Assembly (NCBI GenBank): GCA_029255685.2
Contig: CM055320.2
Location: forward strand, 9,782,614 to 9,846,613
DNA: 64,000 nt
Reading direction: 5' to 3'
From: Silene conica
Taxonomy: Eukaryota > Streptophyta > Magnoliopsida > Caryophyllales > Caryophyllaceae
Shown here: positions 1 to 10,696 of the stretch, one piece after another
Layout: every line of letters begins with the position of its first letter
Position numbering within the stretch: position 1 is the first letter of the stretch
The notes under the pieces: model-generated
The model's input: the letters and a program-made list of their open reading frames with translations, nothing else
Told to the model about the DNA's origin: nothing
Database searches by the model: none
Program-made: the position numbers and the translations under genes

Positions 1-353
1 TTATAATAGTTACATGCTTTTGTCTTATAGAACATCTAAAATTGTTTACAAGGAGTATTTTCAATATGTAAATTTTTAAGATTACTCATATACTTTTGTA
101 ACGATTAATAACTTATATGTGAATTCTACTTTTCAATAGTTATACATAATTAAGTTGTTGAATTACAAATAATGTTCAATCACGTGTATTTATTAGACAT
201 TTTCGAAATTACATGAGAATATTGAGTCAGAGTATTAGTTAATATATTTTTATTATTAAATTTTAAAAATATATGAGGCATATTTGCCACGTGTTATTTG
301 TGACCCTGTTAATTTAACATCTTAAATCGGTTGTGAACAAAACCCCAAACACA
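1..353. other. AT-rich upstream intergenic region
   Basis: AT-rich DNA upstream of the mL43 gene with no ORF of note. The last 50-100 bases before the telo-box presumably hold the core promoter and transcription start, but I cannot place a convincing TATA box. Confidence 0.5.
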
Positions 354-362
354 AAACCCTAA
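354..362 (+). promoter_or_regulatory. telo-box AAACCCTAA in mL43 leader
   Basis: The 9-mer AAACCCTAA lies about 53 bases before the mL43 start codon. Telo-boxes of this type are known to be enriched just downstream of transcription starts in plant ribosomal-protein and translation genes, so its presence fits co-regulation of this gene with the translation apparatus. Its function here is inferred. Confidence 0.55.
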
Positions 363-414
363 TCAGCAGCGTTGTACCAAAACTCGCAATTCAATCGAAA
401 TCCAATTGAAGAAA

Positions 415-3400
415 ATGGCGTTGAGAGGAGTATGGCAGCTTCAAAAATTGATCGTAAGCTACTGCGATTGGGGTGGTAGTAGCCGCGGAATTAGGTAATT
501 TTTTCTCTCTTCTTTATATGTTTTTGCGATTAAAAATCCCCTTTTTTTCTTTTATATTTGTCAGATTTGGGTGCTGATTCGTTACGTTTAATTTGGGTGA
601 CTCGGTCATTTTTTTACGTCTTGGTTTTAGGGTTTTTTCGCTTTTTGAATTTCTCCGAGCATATATTTCTTAACACAAAGAATTGATCGAGACAGTGTGA
701 CTAAAGGCAGTCAAAAGTGAAGGAAATGTTGGGATTAGAAATTTAGAATATTTGTAAGGATGTAAGAATGATTGGATTGATTTTGATAATTCACTGTTCT
801 CTTAAAGATGAGAGTTGCACCTGCAGAAGAAGAGTGCACAGATGGAGTAATTTAGACTGATGTAAACAAAACAAGACAGAAATGTAGGAGTTCAGTTTGT
901 AGCCTCACAAAATGTTGAAATGCAATGAGTTGTACAGTTCAACAATTGTACTGCATTAGTGCATTACTAACATTTTTTGTACCAGGATGCAATATTGCTG
1001 TAGGATTCAGATTTATTCAAAGATTAGTACATGATACAATAACATACTTCTTGGTTTGTCATGTATTGTGATAACTGATATGTCCATGCATTCTTCTGTA
1101 TCAATCTAAGTATGCTGTATGCTTCTTTCATCTACAGTGATTTCCCCCACACTTTCCTAGTTCCATTGCGCCATGGATTTGTTCTGTATCACTATGCCAC
1201 ATTCATATAGTCCAGCTAGTCTTGCTATTCATCTCAAACTCAGAAATGGTCAAATACCAGTTTTATGTGGGTAGTTCTGTAGAGCTGGTATGTGTAATCA
1301 AGTACTTCGTAATTCGTATTCAGTTGCGAAGTAAGTGGAGAGTTTGGGTGAAGGGTAATTTATGGATGTACTTACTTTTAGTGCTAAATTTTGATCATTT
1401 GTTCACAAAAAATGTTCAGTGATTGCTGTTGCTATTATCCTTATGGCAAAGTTGAGCAAGTTCATCATAATTTCTCGTAGTAGACTAGAAATGATAGTCT
1501 TGCTCTTGCGTGTACTCACACTGTTATAATCCTTTCCTTATTTTTCTGCCTGGGAGTTGAAATGTATGGTTAGGTGGTTTGAGCTCACTTTGGTTTAATG
1601 GCTCAAATTGGGAAAAAAAAAAGGTAATTGACATTGGAGGGATTCGTGGAAACTTTTGGTTATGTGCCTAGCTAGGTTTGGGAGTGATTGATGCAGCCAA
1701 ATTATCTATTTAGACTAGAAGAATGGTGAATCACTGAATAATGATTTTATAGCTTGCTTTCATATTATGGTATTAATCTCTAAAGTGGGAACACTAGCAC
1801 CATTTGGGATCAAGTCACGTTTTGGAATGGCGCGTGGGTTGGTACCAGGAGACCAGGGCATACTGGGTTTTTGTTGGGTTTCTCCTCATCAACCATTTGT
1901 TTGGAAGATTGGAGTCTTGGAGATTGATTGAAGGGGAAGGGAGGAAAAAGGAACTGATATTCGGAAAATGGAGGGGTAGGGGAGAGATCTGGGATGAATT
2001 ACTTCCTCCATTTTTTACAAATCAAATTCTCCGCTAGTTGCAAGGGATTTTGATGTAAATTTTTTCCTGTTGTACTTTGAGTCCATCTCCGTGATCTTCT
2101 TTTCTGCTTCTTCTTTCTCCCTCGCCTCCCATTCCCCCGGAAGTTGGTATCCAACCATAGCTTAAAGCTGCATCGTGACATTCGTAGTTTGTGTATTAGT
2201 ATTTAGAGCTCATATATTATCGAATTTTGTCAAAGACAAATGGATAAAACTAAAATTACTTCGTTCTAAATCGGGACATTATGGATGTTAAAAAGTAGTT
2301 ACCAAAAGGTCACGTTTTACAACATACTTATGTATTTCCTTAGAGTTGGGATGCGTAATCAAGTATTCAGTTGCTAAGTAAGTAGAGTTTGAGAGAAGTG
2401 TAATCTATTTATGTACTAATGTTCGTACTAAATTTAAGGAAAAGTTGAGCAAGCTAATCATATTTCTCATAGTAGATTTGCACGGGAGACTTTTGCGTAG
2501 TCACACTGTTATAAAGCTGGTTTTAATTGCTTTGGTTTTATGGGCTCAATTTGAGAAAGGTAAATGACATTATCTATTTAGATTAGAGGAATGGTAAATA
2601 GCGGTTTTATAACTCGCTTTCCTGTTTTTTAATCTTTAAAAGTGAGAACACTTCCACCATTCGGGGGTTTATGTGGAAGTGGTGTGTGGGCAGGCCGCCA
2701 GGAGACCAGGACTATAGTGTTCCTGAATTTGTGTTGGGATTTCTCCTTGTTATTTTCTTCACATAAGAAATATCATAAGTGAGGCCCAAACTATATTCAA
2801 TACTCATAAGATAACTCAAGTAGCTCACTTCAAAATGTAATTGCAAACAGGGGAGAATTTGATCTGTAAAAAATGGGTATGAATTATTTCCTCCTAGTTC
2901 CCTCTCTTCCCCACGCTTCTGAACAACGGATATTTATCCCTTCCTTTTCCTACCCTTCTCATAGTGGCTTGTGACATGCATGCTTTAGTTAACTTGCGGG
3001 TTCAGCAGCATAGATCTCAGTGATCACTTATCCTGATCCTTTGATTGTGCGGGATATAGGACAAACAGCTTTGAGAAGGAAACCACGTGTCCATGTGTTT
3101 GCTTGTTTGTAATTAATGTGTTCGATGCTAGCTGAGGCCAATAGTTCTTTTTGATAGACTATCCGCGCATTTGGTGCCTTGTAGGAAGAGTATTTGGTAC
3201 CCTTACCTGGGACATTGTAGCAGGCTAGTAGCAATCATGAAACTAAAAAGGTGCTCCCCTGACGCCTCTTTGTGATTGTTTTGTGTGCTTTCTGTGGTGT
3301 GTTTATGCCTATAAAAGCCTTCATTTATATCGTAATAGATCCTAAGTTTTCCAGCCTGAGTCGCTCACATTTGCCGACCTTACAAAATTGACCTTCAATT

Positions 3401-5445
3401 TTATCAACTATAAGCTTATCTGAGTGATTTTGTTGGGCTAGTCTACGGTAGTAGTCCTGATGTTTTTGAGCTACTGTGAAGGCTATTCAATAATTTTCTG
3501 GACAGAATAATATCTGTAATCGAGGCTCCTTTCTCTCTGTTTTAGAGTTTAGACATCAAGAATAGGAACTCCGCACATCTGTGTGTTTCACGTGAAAGAA
3601 AATATATACTGATTGTAATCATTGTATAGGACAATCTCCTAACTAAGCTTGTTACAATGATGTTTGTCCTCAGATGTTAACTATGGTCCTTATAAGCTTT
3701 GTTTTAGGTTTGTCATGGTTGGAAACACAAATACTTTTAGTTCAAGTGAAACAAATTACTAATATTATAATGGAAGCCACTTTAATCTCTCCAGAAGTAG
3801 ATAGATTAGTGGGAGGTGCAAATCTTTCCTAATCTTTCATCTGCGTCACCACTGCTCCGTCTCTTGAATTCCTTCCCCTTTGATATCCAGATAATCAACA
3901 ATAATCAACTATTGGTTTCTTTGATTATCTATCTTCAATGCATTATAACTTTTAAGTGATCACAAAAACCAGAAGCTGTTGCATAATGCGGATTTGCAAG
4001 TTTCTGAACACATATCTTGTTGCATATGGCAGGGCATTCATGGAATCTCAGCTACCAGTGTTTAAGGAGAGTAATCCACAGCTAGAGGTTGTTACAGAGC
4101 TCTTGCGTGGAAAGCATCCATATCTGAAGGGTCTTTACCGTGAGTGTTTTCCGGCTTTATCCGCAAATTCTAAGCCTTTACAATGTGCTTTGCTTTCAGT
4201 ACTGGAATAAATATGTTAACGTTGCTTCCATCTCTACAACTTCAGCTTTAAGTTGAATACAATTTTTTATGGAGTCGTGGAGTTTCTTAATTTTACATGT
4301 TAATCACTGGTTTTCACTTTAGTAGTTGTTACTCACTGATCTTCCCATATAGTACTTGTTAGTTGTTAGTCACTGATTTTCACTCACGGTGCTTGTTAGT
4401 CACCGATTTTCACTCATAGTGCTCGCTAGTTAAACTGATTTACTTATCAAGAAGTTGTTAAACTGATTTCTATTCATAGTACTTATCAATCACTGATTTT
4501 CACTCCCTACTTATGTAGCGGTCAACATAAAAACACTTGAAGGCTCTTGATTCTTTATGCTTTAATTGGTAGCTGTGATATTATTCTAGAATCATTGTTT
4601 AAGGAAGGGACTGGACTGTAGCAGAGGTGTGGAGGATTGGAAGCTGAATTCCTTCTGAGAGTGGTTGATTGGGGACTTGTGGGTAGTTAAACCGACTGCG
4701 TATCGCTTTGCCCTTTTACCTCATGTTATTTCTGCTGTCTGAGAAATGCATTTAAAAAAAGAAGTTGAGAGAAAACTTGCTGTGTGGTTATCTCGTCTGA
4801 GCTGTTGCATGAAATGATTAGTTGAGATTAAGCTGTCCAGACTTAGCATACTAATCATCTACTTTCTCGACGTCCATATCTTCCTTTCCATATCCCTTAT
4901 TGGGAAGTTTCATGTTCTTCTCATTTCCCTTTTCGAGCAAGTACTTTTATACAAAATGCTAACTTTGTCCGTGTAAATGTGGCTATGGGTTATTTACCCT
5001 TTTAGGTAAGTACTTTGCCATTTTTTCTTTCGTTTTGGAGGTCTATCTGGGTTATGAAAAATTATTTCTACCTCAATAGTTTATATTGAATTCCTTCTAT
5101 ATATCTTTGAATTCCCATTAGCCGAAAAACTATAATAATTGTCGTGTGGTTGATCTAACAAGTGACGATGGCTTCTAGATTGCCTTCTCCTAGCATATTG
5201 TCAGATTTGTCACAACCAATTCATTAAGGTTTTGAAAGTCACGCACATGTTTCAACTTTGTTTTACTAATAGGTAACAAGAGAGATCGCGTGGTCTGTGT
5301 GAAGAACATGACCCCGGAAGACGTACTCCAATGCGCAACCAGACTACGAAATGCCATGGGAAGGAAGGTGGTGAAATTGAAGACTAGACATGTCACACAG
5401 CACCCAAGTGTACAAGGCACATGGACAACAGCTCTCAAATTGTAA
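415..5445 (+). CDS. MRPL43: Mitochondrial ribosomal protein mL43 (L51/S25/CI-B8 domain)
   Basis: Three exons join in frame at 415-494, 4033-4139 and 5273-5445. They give 119 aa, the usual size of the plant protein. All introns are GT-AG: gtaatt...ggcag after codon 26 plus 2 nt, then gtgagt...aatag after one base. The protein begins MALRGVWQLQKLIVSYCDWG and contains the segments AFMESQLPVFKESNPQLEVV and LRGKHPYLKGLY, typical of the thioredoxin-like L51/S25/CI-B8 domain that fills almost the whole chain. The C-terminal exon has VVCVKNMTPEDVLQCATRLR and ends TWTTALKL. It is a large-subunit protein of the mitochondrial ribosome. There is no long cleavable presequence, which fits this family. The first ATG is used: it follows a leader with a telo-box and opens directly into the conserved domain. 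Introns of 3.5 kb and 1.1 kb are large for so small a gene and are repeat-bearing. Identification is by recognition of the conserved sequence. Confidence 0.9.
1284..2990. repeat. Diverged internal duplication in mL43 intron 1
   Basis: Segment 1284-2180 reappears, shortened and diverged, at 2344-2990 in the same orientation. Collinear matching blocks include GTAATCAAGTA..., AAAGTTGAGCAAG, TCACACTGTTATAA, CAGGAGACCAGG and GATGAATTA-TTCCTCC. Spacing between copies falls from about 1.06 kb to about 0.9 kb because the second copy carries deletions. No coding potential is seen; the short ORFs inside it are not conserved between copies. Confidence 0.75.
4307..4508. repeat. Degenerate minisatellite in mL43 intron 2
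   Basis: Five or so imperfect copies of a 35-45-base unit built on CACTGATTTTCACTCATAGT plus ACTTGTTAGT occur back to back. They are noncoding and lie in intron 2. Confidence 0.7.
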
Positions 5446-6117
5446 AGAAGGCTGTATGACCGACCCTATTCAGATAGTGTTGCGGCTTGGCTTTATCAGA
5501 TGCTCCTGATACGAGGTTTAAGTGGATCTTTGCCCTCGTTAGAGACAAACCAGATTTTGATGTGTCTTGGACAATGTTTCACGAGTATGCGTTTCTTGAT
5601 AATCTTTCCGGCTATGCTGGGAGGACAATTAGCAGTAATCATCTCTATTTTAGACTCGTTTCATAAAATAGTTGTCCAACTTCAGTTCATTTTTTTTCAG
5701 GTTGCTTTGTAATGTTCTATTTTGTACTTTGCACACTTTGCTTTCTTGGGGACAATTTTCTTCTCACCATCCACAGAACCATGAATCGAATGTTCAACTT
5801 CGTCGTCTTTTTTATTTTTGCGATTAAATGCCAAAATTTGAAGCACTTGAAAAGCTTTTCTTCACTTCACTTTCATTCTCTTTCATTCTCTCCTTCACCC
5901 TTGCTTGTAGTTACAGACCTTACAGTGATGGTTGTGTATAATCGTCCAAATAATCTACCATGTATACAAGTTAGAACAATTCAGCTAACTGTTCTAAATT
6001 CAATTAATACTAATAACTTACGAGTAATTTTTAGGACTTTTAGTAAAAGGGTACTTAATTTGCCCTCTTCGGCACACAAGGAGTTGGACTTGAGGCGGCA
6101 ATCCATAGTTAAAGACG
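5446..6117. other. mL43 3' region and intergenic DNA
   Basis: The mL43 3' UTR occupies the first few hundred bases, with T-rich tracts and several AATAAA-like words but no decisive poly(A) site. The 137-codon open frame at 5712-6125 is T-rich and has no recognisable domain, so I do not call it a gene. Confidence 0.4.
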
Positions 6118-6353
6118 AGCATTAGTGCTGAAGTTGAGGGCCGCCCTTAGTGTCAGCATTGGCACGCTCTTCAGCAGTAGGGTTATGAAGGAGGTTGAAC
6201 ATCTCTTGATCAGCCTGAGACTTGAAGGTGGAGCAGCTGTAGCCGTTGCTTCTTTTTTAAGATGAGAGCGGCCTTGGTGGAGGAATCAACGGGTGGAGTA
6301 GGAGTAGGAGTAGGAGTAGGAGGGTCCCGAGTAATCAAATGGTGATTGGGGCG
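6118..6353 (-). pseudogene. Unidentified coding-like remnant, frameshifted
   Basis: Reading the minus strand, one frame gives a Pro-Thr repeat followed by VDSSTKAALILKK. After an A-rich run (AAAAAAG) the next frame continues coding-like as FKSQADQEMFNLLHNPTAEE and ends ADTKGGPQLQH plus a stop at about 6123. The composition (balanced GC, few stops) is unlike its surroundings. I do not recognise the protein. It could be a retroposed 3' fragment or the last exon of a decayed gene. The A-run frameshift and the lack of an obvious upstream exon point to a pseudogene. Confidence 0.3.
6294..6323. repeat. (GGAGTA)n short tandem repeat
   Basis: Five consecutive GGAGTA hexamers. On the minus strand they encode the Thr-Pro run of the unidentified remnant. 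Confidence 0.9.
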
Positions 6354-8030
6354 GGCGTTAATGATGATATTATTAGACAATATTTTTGAGAAAAGATCAA
6401 AAATAGAAGGTAAATGTATAAAAGAGATCTGTGCTTATGAAAAATAAATATATAAAAGTTTAGACTATTCCAAACAAGTACACAGGTACACATTAAAACA
6501 AGAGTTCTAATTACGGAAACAAAAATAAGAACCGAAATAAAAACTAAAAGAGCCATTTATATGCTCAAAAGTATCATCTTAACAAGCTAAGGCTTATTAA
6601 AAGTTTAAAACCATGTCTACAGAATGGCACTTCTCATCCTTGTCCGTCAAGTGACGAAAAACAGCAACATCGCTCCTTAGCACCCATTGCAAAGAATCAT
6701 ACTTCTCATCCTCGTCCATCATATAGCAGTTACATCAGGAAACACAAATGTTACAGAATAGTATTCATTAAGCAAGGAATGAAGATACTTCACATTGCTT
6801 ATACTTCTGATGTCTGAATAAAGACTCAAAGAGGCATAACACACAAATTCTGCTACACGAAAAAGAATGAAAACATATCACACAGAAGATTCGAAGAGTA
6901 TTAGCTGTTGCATTACTATACTTGTGTCAAAACTACTGCACTGAGCTTATCAGAACACATGGACTGAGAGCACAGCCACAATGGTTGGAGTAATCTCCAT
7001 ATCATTGCTCAAAGCTCATATGTACTAAACATCACAGGAAAGACGAGTGTATGGTATTAAATGGAGCAAAGCAGCAGCTATATCATAAAAAAACAACTCG
7101 GTTGCTACAATACAATGGTGACAGATCAGACAGTAGCATAAGAAACAACAAACGGCAGATCAGACAGTAGCATAACGCAGATTAGTAGCTTAACAGCATT
7201 CATTATACAATATGTGGTCACCGGTTACCATCTTAAGATCATCATCCCATCCAACCAAATGTCTCGTACAATATCTCCAACTCATCATATTCCGTTCCAT
7301 ATATGAAGTATACCTTCCCATACCAAGTGTATTGATCATTCCAACAGTTATTCCATCACAATATCAAGCATGTTATTGATCTCAGCCAAAGACTCCATAT
7401 AAACCTTACTTTCATGAATCAAACCTCCAACAATGAAACCTAATTCAAACAATAAATCGGATGAACTAGAGTTTTCCATGTTAACCAAATATGCATCCGG
7501 TCATTAAGGTGTCATGCTCGCCCTTTTCAGTTTTATGAAAATTTGTAAGTTTCTAGACTATATAAGCCATGACAATTGTTGGATTTCATATCCGAGTTTC
7601 AGCAAGACTCTTCCCTCTCTTTCTACCCACCACCGGCTAAAGCTGGGCTTTTAAAAGGTTCATAAAGTTAGTTGGAAAGGGGGAGGCCAAAGAAGACTCC
7701 TTTTGTGTTCGTGAAGAGTCCAAGTGATACATAAGGAGGAGACATACACACACAATGACACAAATCATCAAAACGACTTATCCTATGATTGTACGAGTAA
7801 GCAAGTGATTGTAATTTGTATCAACTCTTTGGCCCTAAAAACAAAAGTTATATCTAGAATGTTAATTCAAGCCAATATACGGGAATCAAATAAAATTATT
7901 ACTTTAGTCAAAGGAAGTTGATTGTCGGCTCAAAGAGGGAATAAATTGTGCACCTTTGATGCCTGCATTCCCTTGGGACAACAACTCCAAACTACAACCT
8001 GTATGTTTCGCATAAGTTTCATGAACTTCC
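6354..8030. other. Intergenic region with a 43-codon ORF of unknown status
   Basis: Mostly low-complexity A-rich DNA. It holds two copies of AGATCAGACAGTAGCATA near 7122-7175. A minus-strand ORF at 7348-7479 starts MENSSSSDLLFELGFIVGGL and stays compositionally protein-like to its stop (43 codons). I cannot link it to a family or to flanking exons. It may be a fragment of the same decayed locus as the mTERF-like pseudogene. Confidence that it is a gene is low. Confidence 0.25.
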
Positions 8031-8766
8031 TTAAACGGTAACACAAACAAAAACAAACCTACTCAAGAAGAAAGGCTCGGCCATTCTGACCGCGGTATAG
8101 AAATTAAAATTTTGATTCAATAAACCCTTCTCCTTCAAAATCAAGATTAGTGCCTGATTTTGAATTGAAGGAAAAGGGTTTATGGAATCAACATTATAAT
8201 TCCCTTTCTTAATTAGTTCTTCAGAAGACGTAAAGATATTTACATTTTTCATCAAAAATGTATGGATCTCAGATTGGGTCCATCCAAAACTCTCACCTAA
8301 CCCAGAAATCAAGTCAATGCCATACAGGAACCTCCCAGGAGCTCGAGTTATTCGTAACTTCTCTTCAACCCTCATCGTTACCTCTGGCTCTGGCTGCCGA
8401 GGCACGTGTTTCCTGATAAACTCAATCGAGATTCCATAGCCATCCAACAAAGCAACATTAGGCACAAATTATTAGCTACAGTGCAAACATGAAATGCCTC
8501 AAAATCTCGACTGAGCTTATCAGGAAACACGTGCTGTGGCACAATAGAATAATCAAGAACCCTAATAACATGATCAACACGACCCATAAATTGCCTCAAA
8601 ATCTGAAATGCTGGCACAATAGAAGAATCAAGACTATAATCCAACAATCTGTTGGATTTGAATTTGAAGATGATGTTGAGTATAGTAACATCATCTTCAA
8701 ATTCAAATCCAACAGATTGTCGCCATGGAGGAAATTGTATCTGCTAACAAATTTCAAGCACTGCAT
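8031..8766 (-). pseudogene. mTERF-family gene, frameshifted and shortened
   Basis: From a start at 8766 the minus strand reads MQCLKFVSRYNFLHGDNLL, resembling an organelle-targeting leader, then shifts frame. The next frame gives LDYSLDSSIVPAFQILRQF and the segment RVDHVIRVLDYS. A third frame (8031-8465) gives NVALLDGYGISIEFIRKHV, GLGESFGWTQSEIHTFLMKN, FTSSEELIKKG and EKGLLNQNFNFYTAVRM-AEPFFLSRFV. These are the helical repeats and the terminal FL-RFV motif of plant mTERF proteins, which bind organellar nucleic acid and affect organelle transcription or RNA processing. At about 735 bases with several frame changes and missing repeats, it cannot encode a full mTERF (usually 350-450 aa). Parts of the target gene seem deleted between repeats. 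A multi-exon gene is unlikely because plant mTERFs of this class are mostly intronless. Confidence 0.65.
8644..8720. repeat. Perfect 34-bp inverted repeat with 9-base loop
   Basis: Bases 8644-8677 are the exact reverse complement of 8687-8720, with loop 8678-8686. It sits inside the mTERF-like pseudogene near its N-terminal part, exactly where the reading frame is lost. Confidence 0.95.
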
Positions 8767-8860
8767 TTTGATTTCTCCCTCACTTTAATGATTTTTTTGG
8801 TAAAATGAATAAATTCGGCGTTTATCAATTTGTAGAACAAAAATGAAACAAGGGGACACC

Positions 8861-8892
8861 AACCCTAACCCTAACCCTAACCGTAACCCTAA
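8861..8892. repeat. Interstitial CCCTAA telomere-type repeat
   Basis: Four CCCTAA units plus one variant (CCGTAA) occur in tandem. The unit is the 6-base TTAGGG form, not the 7-base TTTAGGG form usual at plant telomeres. It lies about 100 bases upstream of the pseudogene start and may be an expanded telo-box of its old promoter. Confidence 0.8.
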
Positions 8893-9331
8893 GTATTGTG
8901 CCTCTCTTTTACGTTTTTAATTAAAATCACAGGCCCGTATTGGACGTGTCAGCCCAATAACTTGCGTTCTCAGTTCTCACTTCATCTCAACATTTGGTTT
9001 AGCATCATCATATAATGTATAAACAGTAGTCAACTATCTCTTAATAAACTTATTGAGAGATTATTGAACAATTTTTTTAAAAAAATGTACTAAAGGTAAT
9101 AAAATAGATACAAATTATAATTAAAGATAAAATAAGTACATTTATTATTTAAAATTTCACACGACTATTGACAATAGGTTCAATAAAATGACACCAAACC
9201 CGTGCAATTTTGTAACTAACACAATGATAACCGATTTGAAAAGTAATAAAGTGTTATTTTTGTTTTGTTTAACTACTTAAACCCTTCAAAACTATTATCC
9301 GAAGAAAAACATGTATCATTAAAAAAAGAGT

Positions 9332-10007
9332 TTTTTGTCATATAGCAGCTAACATTTACATTGTCTAAAAATAGTACCTAAAGTTATTTTTTTTGCCCAA
9401 CAACACCTAACATTTTTTGTTTTTTGTCTAATAAGACCAAAGTCGATTTTCCGTCAAAAAAAGTCGAGATTCCGTCTTGACTAATTTTTTTTTTTTTTTT
9501 TTTTTTTTGGCAGGTGGAAACATATGAGTACAACTTGATAGCAGATCTAGCCACATTATGAGCCCTAAAGTTTGCATCTCACCCGCTTTGTTGAGTTCGA
9601 GGATGAGCTTGAAGAAGACATTGGGGGAAAATGAGAAAACGTGACAAAGTAAGCCCAATTTGAGGTTTTAATTTGAAAATAGAGAAATTAAATAATTAAG
9701 GAGGAAGTTACATAAAGATTTAATTGAAGGGGAATTAAGTTTAATTGAAAGAAAATTAACAAAAGGGAAATTGAGTTTAGTAAATGATGAAGAAGTGGGT
9801 AATGAAATGCATCGGGGGGGAAGAAGCGTCAAATCAATTTTACCGTTAGTCAAGACGGAATATTGACTTTTTTTGACGGAAAACTGATTTTGGTGTTATT
9901 AAACAAAAAACAGAAAATGTTAGGTGTTGTTGGGCAAAAAAAAATAACTTTAAGTACTATTTCTACAGACAGTGTAAATGTTAGGTGTTATCATTCAAAC
10001 GTCAATT
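9332..10007. mobile_element. Foldback / Mutator-like non-autonomous element
   Basis: About 150 bases at the left end (9332-9482) return as the reverse complement at 9848-10007. Shared blocks include CTAACATTTACA-TGTCT, AAAGTTATTTTTTTTGCCCA, CAACACCTAACATTTT, TTTTCCGTCAAAAAAAGTC and TTCCGTCTTGACTAA. The 360-base centre has a 20+ base T run (9486-9508) and no intact ORF. Such long inverted ends on a short noncoding element suggest a Mutator-like or foldback element. I could not find a clear target-site duplication. Confidence 0.75.
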
Positions 10008-10394
10008 AGTTTAACTAATAAAATTACAAGTTAAACCAATAATAATTTTTAATCAATTTATGTTAGCATTTAAATTGTGCAATAATTCCCTTTACACAAT
10101 AAAGATTAAAACGTCGTCACATATTATAAATTTATCCAATTATTTTAAAATCCATACAACATAAGCAACACGCTAGTACAATTATAAAGACTAAGATGAA
10201 ATAACATTGAGCACAAGCTTAGAAAAGCAACATTCAATAATCACACGAAGGAATGTAACACTTCAGAGTTCAGAGTAATCTCGTTGACAAAATTCATGTC
10301 CCCTGATGAAGATCGGTTAATTCAATTAACGAGAATTGAAGCCACGATTACACTGTCGCCATGAACAAATTTTGGCACCAAATATGTAAACCCA

Positions 10395-10500
10395 AATTCT
10401 TGTTTCAGACCGAGACGTCTGAAACAAGCGATTTAAATAATGTTAAAATGACAAGGGAATTGTGAGAGCTCTGAAAATAAGTCGGTCTGAAACAAGAATT
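10395..10500. mobile_element. 106-bp MITE with 20-bp inverted ends
   Basis: It begins AATTCTTGTTTCAGACCGA and ends with its reverse complement (19 of 20 match). An inner inverted copy (GTTTCAGAC ... GTCTGAAAC) makes the left end itself a hairpin. It lies 3' of the eIF2A gene. Confidence 0.75.
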
Positions 10501-10696
10501 GCTGATATGTGAAAATATCAAGTATTTAAAGGCAAATCTCCTATGGCTACGGCAAAGCCAAAACAACCGGCATGCTCAATCCTGAAGTGAGTACTTCATA
10601 GAAGAAACTCCTTAGTGTTGCCTTCAAAATTGTGTTGTTGCCGGTGCATTAGTTTTTCTCTCTCTAATCTATGCGCCTCAGTGACATAATACTCAA

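Noticed and set aside
5712-6125. 137-codon frame after mL43
   Set aside because: Begins within the probable 3' UTR, is T-rich and has no domain.
9486-9508. Poly-T run as a retroposon tail
   Set aside because: It lies inside the foldback element next to its inverted end, and no retroposed body is attached.
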